Positions 1 to 5,765 are shown, numbered from the stretch's first letter. The stretch is 6,341 nucleotides of DNA from an uncultured Clostridia bacterium (GCA_946630405.1 CAMOYW010000066.1:1-6341), one strand, 5' to 3'. Notes: a model not told the origin generated them from the letters alone. Numbers and translations are program-made.

Positions 1-283
1 AATGACACATGCCCCCCGTATGGAGCTGTATTGCGGTACCCCCCGCATTATTTATCTTTTCGGCATCCACAAAGGAGTCTATATCCGCTTCCATAACAGC
101 TATTTTATATTTGGGTGAAAGTAACTCCAAAAGACCGAGGACCGTAGTTGTCTTACCCGCCCCCGGCGCACTCATAAGATTAATAAGAAATGTAGAGCTG
201 TTTTTTAAGGCATTTCTTGTCTTTTCGGCTATTTCATCATTATCATCCAAAATATTTGCTTTGAGATCGATTATATCTATCAC
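1..283 (-). CDS. hypB: HypB, nickel-incorporation GTPase of hydrogenase maturation (N-terminal part, cut by window edge)
   Basis: Translating the minus strand from a GTG at 281-283 gives 94 residues running off the left edge. HypB is a cytoplasmic GTPase that works with HypA to deliver nickel to [NiFe]-hydrogenase, and sometimes urease, apoenzyme. Visible hallmarks are FLINLMSAPGAGKTT (about residues 32-46, the P-loop with Lys44), the EADIDS segment (66-70), and TGGMCH (89-94). The Cys93-His94 pair of the last motif matches the G-domain metal site of the family. The N-terminal CCxxGC nickel motif and His-rich stretch of some HypB proteins are absent, as in many short-form homologues. The GTG start overlaps the hypA stop as GTGA. 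A GAGGTGG ribosome site sits 4 bases upstream, which suggests translational coupling. The C-terminal half is not visible, so integrity cannot be judged. Confidence 0.96.
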   Translation of the reverse strand, partial: MIDIIDLKANILDDNDEIAEKTRNALKNSSTFLINLMSAPGAGKTTTVLGLLELLSPKYKIAVMEADIDSFVDAEKINNAGGTAIQLHTGGMCH

Positions 284-624
284 TTTTCCACCTCTATTTT
301 ATCTACCGTCAATTCTCTGCCCGATATAAACACAGCATCGGCACTGCCGCAATACGGGCAAAGATAATCATTTTTTCTGTTCGGAGCATACTCTTTACCG
401 CAGGAGCCGCATTTTGCTCTTGCCGATATATATTCCACACTAAGCGAAGAGCCTTCCAACAATGTGTTTAAAGTCGCCTGCTTATAATACATTTTTAAGT
501 ATTCGGGTAACGCTCCCGTAAGTTCACCTATTTTAACATGTACACAGACGACTTTCCCCTCTACCGAATTCATCGCGGAAATCGCCTTATCAACTATTTT
601 TACAACATAGCTAAGCTCATGCAT
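280..624 (-). CDS. hypA: HypA/HybF, nickel metallochaperone for hydrogenase maturation
   Basis: The protein has 114 residues, the normal family length. It starts with MHEL, in which the N-terminal amine, His2 and Glu3 form the nickel site known for HypA. The zinc domain is intact: two CxxC pairs at Cys72/Cys75 (KCGSCGKEY) and Cys89/Cys92 (LCPYCGS). HypA binds nickel and works with HypB to load the [NiFe]-hydrogenase large subunit; in some bacteria it also serves urease. The reading frame extends upstream to about 741, but the ATG at 624 is clearly the start. It gives the invariant MHE terminus and has a GAGG ribosome site 9 bases upstream. The gene overlaps the 3' end of the unknown upstream gene by 8 bases and the hypB start by 4 bases. 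All three are thus probably one transcript and translationally coupled. Confidence 0.97.
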   Translation of the reverse strand: MHELSYVVKIVDKAISAMNSVEGKVVCVHVKIGELTGALPEYLKMYYKQATLNTLLEGSSLSVEYISARAKCGSCGKEYAPNRKNDYLCPYCGSADAVFISGRELTVDKIEVEK

Positions 625-1723
625 CTTTAGAGACCTCGTTAAGAGCATTCTCATAGATTTGCGCATATTCCTTGACGGCATGAGCAACATTAACAGCCTT
701 ATCTCCGAGAGCATTTTCAAGCAAGCAGGTAAGCTCTTCAAGCGGGATGTATCTCTTAATTATCTCGGAACCGCCCGCACTTCTTGACACTCCGCTTACC
801 ATATTCATATTTACGGCAGCTCTCAGATCTTCGACCTTTTGTTTATTCTCAATATGAAGTCCCATATTTATCAAGGTTTTTATGAGAGCATTCTTTTGTC
901 TTATCTCTCTTGTAAGTTCATCGGAGAACTTGAACATAGCACCCATTCTGTTAAGGTCAAGACCCATAGCAACATACTGCCTGAAAAGAGTATCAAAGCC
1001 AAAACTTCCTATGCTCCTCATGGAAAACAGCTTTGTAAAACAAGTCGTTATTTCATCATCCGAAAAACATTCGCCAAGAAACGAGCCGAGCGCCGTATCT
1101 CTTTGTCCGATATACAGCTTCAAAAACAATTCGACCTTATTCTTCAGCTCGGAATAATATATCGCCTCATACAATGCTTCCATGTCGCATATACGGGGAA
1201 GTGAGATATCCTTTTTTAATATCGTTTTGGCATTTTCCGTGGCAATTTTACACTCTTCAAGACTTATATCACCACACACCATACATTCATTGCCAAGCTC
1301 CGATTCAAGCACCGCGGCACAACAGAGCATGGCAAGTGTATAGGGTGCTCCTTTTGTATTGCCTCCCCATATCCTCAATACTCCATGCCTGTTTTCTCCG
1401 AGGGCAAGTTCTTCCGATACTCCGTAAATGGCATAATTGGCATCCTTTTCTCTTTGAGGAAAATACTCTTTAAAGCTTCTGTAAAGCCTGTACTCCTCTC
1501 CCCCCGTAAGTGTCGTAAAATCCGAGCTGACACTCCAGTGCGGTCTGTCTCCCGTAAGCTCTTTTGCCTTCATTACGGTACGAACCTTTTGAACCGCAAG
1601 GGAATATTCATCCACCGTTGCAAGATCAAAAGCTCTTATTATTTTCAAGGTATCCTCGTATACCTTTTCCCATTTTTCGTTTTTAATTGAGCCTGATATA
1701 TATACATCCACTCTCGTACTCAT
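617..1723 (-). CDS. Protein of unknown function, first gene of the hypA-hypB operon
   Basis: A 368-residue, probably cytoplasmic protein that I cannot assign to a named family. There is no signal peptide and no convincing membrane helix. Visible points are an N-terminal region opening RVDVYISGSIKNEKW (about 4-18), a Gly/Trp segment HGVLRIWGGNTKGAPY (113-128), a helix with Cys134-Cys135, and ECMVCGDISLEEC (146-158), which contains a CxxC. The C-terminal half looks mostly helical and charged. The WGGNTKGAPY...CGDIS layout resembles uncharacterised Firmicute proteins I recall only vaguely. The frame opens at a GTG at 1732, but that codon overlaps the GGAG ribosome site at 1732-1735. The ATG at 1723, 8 bases downstream of that site, is preferred. 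The 3' end overlaps hypA by 8 bases and a promoter lies directly upstream, so it should be co-expressed with nickel maturation genes. A role there is inference only. Confidence 0.88.
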   Translation of the reverse strand: MSTRVDVYISGSIKNEKWEKVYEDTLKIIRAFDLATVDEYSLAVQKVRTVMKAKELTGDRPHWSVSSDFTTLTGGEEYRLYRSFKEYFPQREKDANYAIYGVSEELALGENRHGVLRIWGGNTKGAPYTLAMLCCAAVLESELGNECMVCGDISLEECKIATENAKTILKKDISLPRICDMEALYEAIYYSELKNKVELFLKLYIGQRDTALGSFLGECFSDDEITTCFTKLFSMRSIGSFGFDTLFRQYVAMGLDLNRMGAMFKFSDELTREIRQKNALIKTLINMGLHIENKQKVEDLRAAVNMNMVSGVSRSAGGSEIIKRYIPLEELTCLLENALGDKAVNVAHAVKEYAQIYENALNEVSKDA

Positions 1724-1731
1724 ATCGATCA

Positions 1732-1735
1732 CTCC
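1732..1735 (-). promoter_or_regulatory. Ribosome binding site deciding the start of the unknown hyp-operon gene
   Basis: On the minus strand, GGAG lies 8 bases before the ATG at 1721-1723. The in-frame upstream GTG (1730-1732) overlaps this site and has no ribosome site of its own at a usable distance, so the ATG is the better start. Confidence 0.6.
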
Positions 1736-1756
1736 GATTTTTGTAGTCCTTCGTTA

Positions 1757-1785
1757 ATTATAGCATAAATACCTATAAATAACAA
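1757..1785 (-). promoter_or_regulatory. Sigma-70/SigA-type promoter of the unknown-hypA-hypB operon
   Basis: On the minus strand there is a -35 box TTGTTA (1780-1785), a 17-base spacer, and a consensus -10 box TATAAT (1757-1762) preceded by TGC, an extended -10. The expected transcription start is near 1750, giving a leader of about 25-30 bases before the ATG at 1723. It sits downstream of the terminator of the preceding transport unit, so the hyp genes are probably a separate transcript. A second TATAAT at 1801-1806 has only a poorly spaced -35 (TTGTCG, 15 bases away) and may be a weaker tandem promoter. Confidence 0.75.
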
Positions 1786-1834
1786 ACTAAAAATACATTA
1801 ATTATAAGCACCTCAATATTGCGACAAATAAATT

Positions 1835-1862
1835 AAAAAAGGCTGCAAAACAATTTACAGCC
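1835..1862 (-). terminator. Intrinsic terminator after the COG2426 gene
   Basis: Minus-strand RNA folds into a 9-bp stem (GGCUGUAAA with UUUGCAGCC, including one U-G pair) around a 4-base loop. Six U residues follow directly (1835-1840). It begins 8 bases after the stop codon of the transport gene and closes the unit that runs from about 4649 to 1870. Confidence 0.88.
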
Positions 1863-1869
1863 CATAACA

Positions 1870-2370
1870 TTAAATTAAAGATACAAGGTAAGGTATAAAG
1901 TAGCTCACTATACTCATAATAAACGCAGCCAAACATATTCCGCACAGAATTGCAGGTATGCTTTTTTTGAGTTTAACTCCCAAAAGTGCCGCTATGAGCG
2001 AACCTGTCCACGCTCCCGTACCGGGAAGAGGTATACCTACAAACAAGAGCAGACCCCAAAACTCGTATTCTTCAATTTTATCCTTCTTTCCCATAGCTTT
2101 TGCCTCAAGTTTTTCGACAAAAGGTTTCAAAAGCTTTGTCTTTTTAAGAGCGTCAAAAATTTTGGTAATGAACAACAATATAAACGGAATAGGAATAATA
2201 TTTCCTATCAAACAAATGGGTAATGCTCTTAAATAGGGAACATTCAATAGTCTTGCCGCAATAAGTCCGCCCCTCAGTTCTAAAATCGGAAACATAGAGA
2301 TTATAAAGGCTGTCAAATCACCGTTCATTCCCTGAAATAAATCCAAAAGCTTGTTTACAAGTTGTTCCAT
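1870..2370 (-). CDS. COG2426-family 'small multidrug export' integral membrane protein
   Basis: The protein has 166 residues, a typical length for the family, and is very hydrophobic. Family-typical motifs are visible: FPILELRGGLIAA (about 27-39), LIGNIIPIPFILLF (54-67), and FVGIPLPGTGAWTGSLIAALL (110-130), whose P-L-P-G-T-G-A-W-T-G core is the strongest recognition feature. About four hydrophobic segments can be drawn (roughly 18-40, 50-72, 104-130 and 137-163), with a Lys-rich loop (76-99) predicted to be cytoplasmic. Despite the family name, a drug-export function is not well established, and the PGTGAW loop recalls membrane re-entrant loops. The ATG at 2370 has a GAAGGA-like ribosome site about 8-9 bases upstream. 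The start lies 20 bases after the ABC ATPase gene and the gene ends at a terminator, so it is the last gene of the unit. Its link to the ABC system is inferred from position only. Confidence 0.9.
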   Translation of the reverse strand: MEQLVNKLLDLFQGMNGDLTAFIISMFPILELRGGLIAARLLNVPYLRALPICLIGNIIPIPFILLFITKIFDALKKTKLLKPFVEKLEAKAMGKKDKIEEYEFWGLLLFVGIPLPGTGAWTGSLIAALLGVKLKKSIPAILCGICLAAFIMSIVSYFIPYLVSLI

Positions 2371-2390
2371 AACACATTCCTTCCGCTAAT

Positions 2391-3050
2391 TTACAGTTTT
2401 GAAATTTCTCCGCTGTTCATTGTATATATATCATCACAATAGGTCTTGACCTGTGAATCATGAGAGATAACAAACACACTTTTTCCGCTGTCGGCATATT
2501 CTCTCAAGATCTCAAGCACCATTTTGGTACTTTCATCATCCAAATCGCCCGTGGGTTCATCGGCAAAAACAAAATCAGGCTCATTTATCAACGCTCTTGC
2601 AACAGACATCCTTCTCAATTCGCCGCCCGAAAGCTCTTTTGCAAATGAAGACGAGAGTTCAAAAATCCCAAGCCTTTTCATAAGTTCATCCGATCTTTCT
2701 TCTTTGTCTGTATTTCCACATAAAAGAGCGGGCATAAGGATATTTTCCTTAACTGTGTAATTATTAAGCCCCGTATGCCCCTGGGGGACAACTCCCATAT
2801 TTTTGCATCTAAACAAAGACAAGGCGGTATCCTGCATTTTGTAAATGTCTTTTCCGTCTATTTCAACACTTCCCTCATCGGGTTTCAAAAGCCCCGAGAG
2901 CATACTCAAAAAAGTCGTCTTTCCGCTTCCCGATCGTCCGCAAAGCTCGACCATACCGCCGTCTAAAGTAAAGTTTGTCGGTTTGACCGCATAAAATCCT
3001 GTTTTCCCTCTGTTATAACTTTTGGATATGTCCTTTACACTTAATATCAT
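2391..3050 (-). CDS. ABC transporter ATP-binding protein, LolD/MacB type
   Basis: A complete 219-residue ATPase domain. It has Walker A GRSGSGKTT (38-46, Lys44), Q-loop Gln90 (VVPQG), signature LSGGE (140-144), Walker B FVFADEP (160-166, catalytic Glu165), a D-loop-like GDLDD (168-172) and H-loop His197 (ISHD). All key residues are present, so it should be active. Size and sequence style fit the LolD/MacB/FtsE group, which pairs with FtsX-type permeases and usually powers conformational work or extrusion rather than classical channel transport. The ATG shares its A with the TGA of the upstream permease gene (TGATG), and a GGGAGG ribosome site lies 7 bases before it, so translation is coupled. 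Two copies would associate with the permease at the cytoplasmic face. The substrate cannot be read from the ATPase. Confidence 0.96.
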   Translation of the reverse strand: MILSVKDISKSYNRGKTGFYAVKPTNFTLDGGMVELCGRSGSGKTTFLSMLSGLLKPDEGSVEIDGKDIYKMQDTALSLFRCKNMGVVPQGHTGLNNYTVKENILMPALLCGNTDKEERSDELMKRLGIFELSSSFAKELSGGELRRMSVARALINEPDFVFADEPTGDLDDESTKMVLEILREYADSGKSVFVISHDSQVKTYCDDIYTMNSGEISKL

Positions 3051-4237
3051 CAGCCTGCCTCCCTGAGTATGATACCCGTGTCGACCCTGGCGATCTTGTA
3101 TGCGCTGTAAAAAGCAGTAACGCCTCCCAAAACGGCAGACACCAAAACGGATAAAATCATTATCATAAGCATTACGGGAAACCCGGGCATAAAATAAGGA
3201 AGCCCTATACCGTTAACTATGAGGTACTTAAATGAGTAAAGCAAAATCACAGAGATCAATGCACCCAAAACTCCGCCAAACAAATTTATGCAAAGGGCTT
3301 CGCACATAACAAGTTTTGCGATCTTCATTCTTGACATCCCCATAACTCTGAGAACGGCAAATTCCTTCTTACGTCCGTTTACAAAAAGTGCAAACCCTAT
3401 CGCAATAACTACCATACAGAAAATCCATATTGCGATAACCACAGCCTTAACCATAGCCGATACCACATTCATACTTTCGGCAACGCCCGTTAACATACTT
3501 TTTGCTTTTACGGCTTTAACGCCTTCAATTTTATTGATCGCAAACCTGATATTCTCAATGTCCGCATTTTTGGCTACTCTAATGTAAACAGAAGATACGA
3601 CGCTGTCGGGATCTCCGTCGGCAATAAGGCTTATACCTTTATTTTCGGCACATTTCATGAGCGCCTTTATTGTTTCTGCGGAAGCAAATACGGCATTGTC
3701 AAATTCGGTCCCCGTAGGGGCAAGTTTTGCACAAACATTGCACTGTTGATCGTAAAAACGCAATTTATTACCGCTTTCGGGCACGACATTTGCTCCGACC
3801 AGCACATCAAATTTATCAAGTTTATCGGAATAGCTTTCCGAAACCCACGGAGTAACGGTAAAATCTGTTTTTTCGTTAAAACCTATAAGCTGAACGGCTG
3901 CCGAACAGCAACCTTCGGAAAGCGAGGCGAGGAAATATTGCTCCGATACCGCCTCGACCCCGTCGATTTTACGAATCTTTTCAAGTACTTCCGAATCCAT
4001 GTAAAAATAACCGGGCGTACCGTCAAGAATAATGCTTTCAAGCCCTTCCTTTTCGGCAAGGTCTTCGGGGACAGCAATAATATCCGCTCCGAGTCTTTCT
4101 CCGAGGCTCTTAAGTCCCCTGTTCATACCAAGCACAAGTACGGAACCCGCGAACATGCTCATACAAATAAGCATAGACAAAACCACAAGCACAGCCGTAC
4201 TTGCAGGTGCCTTAACAATATTTCTTAAAGGAAGCAT
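3050..4237 (-). CDS. FtsX/MacB-type ABC transporter permease with a Cys-containing extracytoplasmic domain
   Basis: A 395-residue permease with the MacB/FtsX layout. One N-terminal membrane helix (about 15-36) precedes a large extracytoplasmic domain (about 40-262), followed by three C-terminal helices (about 262-286, 312-340 and 353-380). The FtsX signature is RKKEFAVLRVMGMSRMKI (289-306). The domain opens with GADIIAVP (50-57) and contains Cys110-Cys111 (EGCCSAAVQLIGF), a TDFTVTPW block (124-131), and a CxxC at Cys166/Cys169. From memory, the CCS...QLIGF...TDF..PW pattern recurs in permeases found near iron or metal-acquisition genes; this could not be checked here. The start is ATG 4237, one base after the DUF4418-like stop, with AAGGAGG 6 bases upstream. 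The adjacent ATPase gene supplies the motor. A homodimer is expected because only one permease is encoded. The substrate is unknown. Confidence 0.93.
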   Translation of the reverse strand: MLPLRNIVKAPASTAVLVVLSMLICMSMFAGSVLVLGMNRGLKSLGERLGADIIAVPEDLAEKEGLESIILDGTPGYFYMDSEVLEKIRKIDGVEAVSEQYFLASLSEGCCSAAVQLIGFNEKTDFTVTPWVSESYSDKLDKFDVLVGANVVPESGNKLRFYDQQCNVCAKLAPTGTEFDNAVFASAETIKALMKCAENKGISLIADGDPDSVVSSVYIRVAKNADIENIRFAINKIEGVKAVKAKSMLTGVAESMNVVSAMVKAVVIAIWIFCMVVIAIGFALFVNGRKKEFAVLRVMGMSRMKIAKLVMCEALCINLFGGVLGALISVILLYSFKYLIVNGIGLPYFMPGFPVMLMIMILSVLVSAVLGGVTAFYSAYKIARVDTGIILREAG

Positions 4238-4238
4238 T

Positions 4239-4649
4239 TTACGCCTCCTTATGTTCCTTTGCCATAAACAATCTGTTTACAATACTTACGACAAATATAA
4301 GCATTGAGATGATCATGACTGCGGGACGCATCGCCGAAACACAGATCATGCTCGGCATTTTACATATATCAATAAGTATTCCGGGCGTTGCAAAAGCCAA
4401 CAAAGAAATAAATCCGATACTTGTGGAAAAAGCAACTTTTTCCGAATAGTTTTTAGAAAGCATATTGAAAAAGGTGATAAAGCTTAAAACTATGCCTACA
4501 CCAAACACCGTGCGTTCCGCCCAGTGGCAGGCGGCAAATTTGCCATCTTCATGTTGACCGCACGCATGGAACAAAAACAGCACGCCCACAGTCAAAAATA
4601 TGCTTAACAGTAACATAAATAAATCAAAGATAAATTGTCTTTTTTTCAT
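4239..4649 (-). CDS. DUF4418-like four-helix membrane protein with Cys/His/Met loops
   Basis: A 136-residue protein with four predicted membrane helices (about 7-27, 47-65, 72-94 and 109-127). A positive N-terminus (MKKR) suggests that both ends are inside. Helices 1-2 and 3-4 are then joined by extracytoplasmic loops, and those carry the notable residues. Loop 1 has HACG (His28, Cys30) and ACHWAER (Cys41, His42). Loop 2 has CKMPSMICVSAM (Cys96, Met98, Met101, Cys103, Met107). This resembles the uncharacterised DUF4418 family as I remember it; function is not established. The frame extends to a TTG at 4661, but the ATG at 4649 has GGGGAG 4 bases upstream and begins MKKRQF, so it is preferred. 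It is one base from the permease gene, so it is probably a dedicated partner of the ABC transporter. Confidence 0.85.
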   Translation of the reverse strand: MKKRQFIFDLFMLLLSIFLTVGVLFLFHACGQHEDGKFAACHWAERTVFGVGIVLSFITFFNMLSKNYSEKVAFSTSIGFISLLAFATPGILIDICKMPSMICVSAMRPAVMIISMLIFVVSIVNRLFMAKEHKEA

Positions 4650-4653
4650 AATA

Positions 4654-4659
4654 CTCCCC
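4654..4659 (-). promoter_or_regulatory. Ribosome binding site deciding the start of the DUF4418-like gene
   Basis: GGGGAG on the minus strand lies 4 bases before the ATG at 4647-4649. The alternative in-frame TTG (4659-4661) overlaps this site, so it is rejected as start. Confidence 0.6.
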
Positions 4660-4673
4660 AATATCGAGATATT
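4660..4673 (-). repeat. Short inverted repeat abutting the ribosome site of the DUF4418-like gene
   Basis: The minus strand reads AATATC-TC-GATATT, a perfect 6-bp inverted repeat directly followed by the GGGGAG ribosome site. It could be a small operator or part of an RNA fold. It is AT-rich and short, so chance is possible. No clear -35/-10 pair is seen in the 50 bases between rnc and this gene, and no U-run follows it, so it is not a terminator. Confidence 0.4.
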
Positions 4674-4699
4674 TTACAATCCCGATCCCTTTAATAATA

Positions 4700-5362
4700 T
4701 TATTGTTTTAGTTCGCTTTTTAACAACTCCAAAGCATTATCGGCAGCATTTTGTTCCGCCTTTTTTTTGCTCCTTCCCATACCCGTACCGAGTATTCTCC
4801 CGTCGTGCCTTACCTCTGCAGTAAAGCTTTTTTCATGTGCAGGTCCGCTTTCGCTTACGATCACATATTCAACGGGCAAATGCGAAGTGCTTTGTATAAG
4901 TTCTTGCAACTCTGTCTTTGAGTCGACTACCTCACTTGAAGAATACATTTCCTTTATTTCATCTTCAAGCATGGACAAAATAAACTTTTCGGCTTCCTCA
5001 TATCCTTTATCGAGAAATATCGCACCTATAACAGCCTCAACAGCATCGGCATTTACAGAAGCTCTTTCCCGTCCTCCCGTATGTTCCTCCCCTCTTCCGA
5101 GTTTTAAAAGTTTATTTATCCCAAGTTCTCTTGCCTTTTTGGCAAGCATATCCTCACACACAACGCTCGCTCTGAGCTTTGTTAAGCGTCCTTCGGGCAT
5201 GGAATAATTGTTAAAAAGGTACTTTGCGGTAAACATACCGAGTACCGCATCACCTAAAAACTCCAATCTCTCATTACATTCGACCTTATTTTCGTTTGCA
5301 AAGGAGCTGTGAGTTAACGCCGTATTGATATGCGGACAATCAATATAATCGTATATATTCAT
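4700..5362 (-). CDS. rnc: Ribonuclease III
   Basis: A 220-residue enzyme that cleaves double-stranded RNA (rRNA precursor processing, mRNA decay). The catalytic domain carries the family signature NERLEFLGDAVLG (30-42). The metal-binding acidic residues are Glu34, Asp38, Asp106 and Glu109 (NADAVEAVIGAIFLD), all present. A C-terminal double-stranded RNA-binding domain spans about 147-217, opening DSKTELQELIQ and ending with GRSKKKAEQNAADNAL. The reading frame extends to an ATG at 5392, but that codon lies inside a long hairpin and has no ribosome site. The ATG at 5362 has AGGAGG 4 bases upstream and gives a normal-length protein. acpP-rnc order is common in Firmicutes; smc usually follows rnc, but here a transport cassette does. 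There is no terminator after rnc, so it may be read through into the DUF4418-like gene. Confidence 0.97.
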   Translation of the reverse strand: MNIYDYIDCPHINTALTHSSFANENKVECNERLEFLGDAVLGMFTAKYLFNNYSMPEGRLTKLRASVVCEDMLAKKARELGINKLLKLGRGEEHTGGRERASVNADAVEAVIGAIFLDKGYEEAEKFILSMLEDEIKEMYSSSEVVDSKTELQELIQSTSHLPVEYVIVSESGPAHEKSFTAEVRHDGRILGTGMGRSKKKAEQNAADNALELLKSELKQ

Positions 5363-5366
5363 ATTT

Positions 5367-5372
5367 CCTCCT
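5367..5372 (-). promoter_or_regulatory. Ribosome binding site fixing the rnc start
   Basis: A full AGGAGG on the minus strand lies 4 bases before ATG 5360-5362. It rules out the in-frame ATG 30 bases upstream, which has no such site and is buried in the leader stem. Confidence 0.85.
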
Positions 5373-5384
5373 ATCGTTTGCGGC

Positions 5385-5429
5385 ATTTCCAAAAACTATT
5401 GCTTATTACCCGCAATAATTTTTGGAAAT
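5385..5429 (-). promoter_or_regulatory. Long stem-loop in the rnc leader, candidate RNase III autoregulatory site
   Basis: Arms at 5385-5402 and 5412-5429 pair over 18 bp around a 9-base loop. The only non-Watson-Crick position is 5396/5418: C/A on the plus strand but a G-U pair in minus-strand RNA, the strand that carries rnc. The stem ends 12 bases before the AGGAGG of rnc, and no U-run follows, so it is not a terminator. Escherichia coli rnc is known to be autoregulated by RNase III cleavage of a leader hairpin. By analogy this could be a cleavage site, but that is inference. Confidence 0.7.
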
Positions 5430-5440
5430 ACACAAAGATA

Positions 5441-5470
5441 TTAAAAAACGGACTGCGTATTACGCAGCCC
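5441..5470 (-). terminator. Intrinsic terminator after acpP
   Basis: Minus-strand RNA forms a 9-bp stem (GGGCUGCGU with ACGCAGUCC, one G-U pair) with a 3-base loop at 5450-5470. GUUUUUUAA follows. It begins about 10 bases after the acpP stop and should limit readthrough into rnc, so rnc may depend on leaky termination or on a promoter I could not identify. Confidence 0.92.
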
Positions 5471-5480
5471 TAACCGATAA

Positions 5481-5714
5481 TTATTTATCTGACTTGTGAG
5501 CCAACACATATTCAACGGCATCACCAACTGTCTTGATCTTTTCGGCATCATCATTTGCAAACTCAATATCGAAATCATCCTCAATGTTTGAAATGATCTG
5601 GAAAAGGTCAAGTGAATCAACGCCAAGTTCCTCAAATGAAGTTGTCATCTCGATATCATCAGCGTCAATACCAAGCTGCTCAGCAATGGTTGCCTGTATC
5701 TTTTCAAATTCCAT
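5481..5714 (-). CDS. acpP: Acyl carrier protein
   Basis: A 77-residue acidic protein, the standard size for a type II fatty-acid-synthesis carrier. The attachment motif LGVDSLDLFQII (30-41) puts the 4'-phosphopantetheine on Ser34. ACP carries growing acyl chains in the cytoplasm between FAS enzymes and supplies acyl groups to PlsX, whose gene lies directly upstream. The C-terminal helix IKTVGDAVEYVLAHK is typical. The ATG at 5714 has a strong AAGGAGG 7 bases upstream. The gene has its own promoter-like sequence in the 127-base gap after plsX and its own strong terminator. This fits the high, separately tuned expression usual for ACP. A carrier for a secondary pathway is unlikely given the plsX-acpP-rnc context. 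Confidence 0.97.
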   Translation of the reverse strand: MEFEKIQATIAEQLGIDADDIEMTTSFEELGVDSLDLFQIISNIEDDFDIEFANDDAEKIKTVGDAVEYVLAHKSDK

Positions 5715-5733
5715 TTTTAAGCCTCCTTAAATT

Positions 5734-5749
5734 AAGTGCACACGCACTT
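5734..5749 (-). repeat. Small hairpin in the acpP leader
   Basis: The minus strand reads AAGTGC-GTGT-GCACTT, a perfect 6-bp stem with a 4-base loop, ending 5 bases before the AAGGAGG of acpP. It falls within the expected 5' leader (start near 5759) and could stabilise the abundant acpP mRNA or influence ribosome access. The role is inferred. Confidence 0.5.
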
Positions 5750-5765
5750 TTTTACTACTCGTAAT

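Noticed and set aside
9..329. Open frame on the plus strand across the left edge
   Set aside because: It lies opposite hypB and the hypA 3' end, which have unmistakable family motifs. The plus frame shows no known motif and no ribosome site.
625..741. N-terminal extension of hypA to an upstream start
   Set aside because: The extension would bury the invariant MHE nickel-binding terminus inside the protein. It overlaps the upstream gene and has no matching ribosome site.
839..1690. Several plus-strand open frames opposite the unknown hyp-operon gene
   Set aside because: They overlap each other and a well-formed minus-strand gene that has a promoter, ribosome site and coupled downstream genes. 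None shows a recognisable domain.
4693..4704. AATAATATTATT palindrome at the rnc stop codon
   Set aside because: It is low-complexity AT sequence in which such palindromes arise easily, and no promoter or U-run is tied to it.
5363..5392. Ten-residue longer start for rnc
   Set aside because: The upstream ATG falls in the leader stem and lacks a ribosome site, while AGGAGG is placed correctly for the ATG at 5362.
5441..5635. Alternative minus-strand frame overlapping acpP
   Set aside because: It is out of frame with the intact acyl carrier protein, shows no family motif, and runs into the terminator hairpin.
5734..5753. Plus-strand hairpin followed by TTTTTT, resembling a plus-strand terminator
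   Set aside because: No plus-strand gene ends here. The T run is the A run of the acpP leader read backwards, and the hairpin is better seen as a leader element of acpP.
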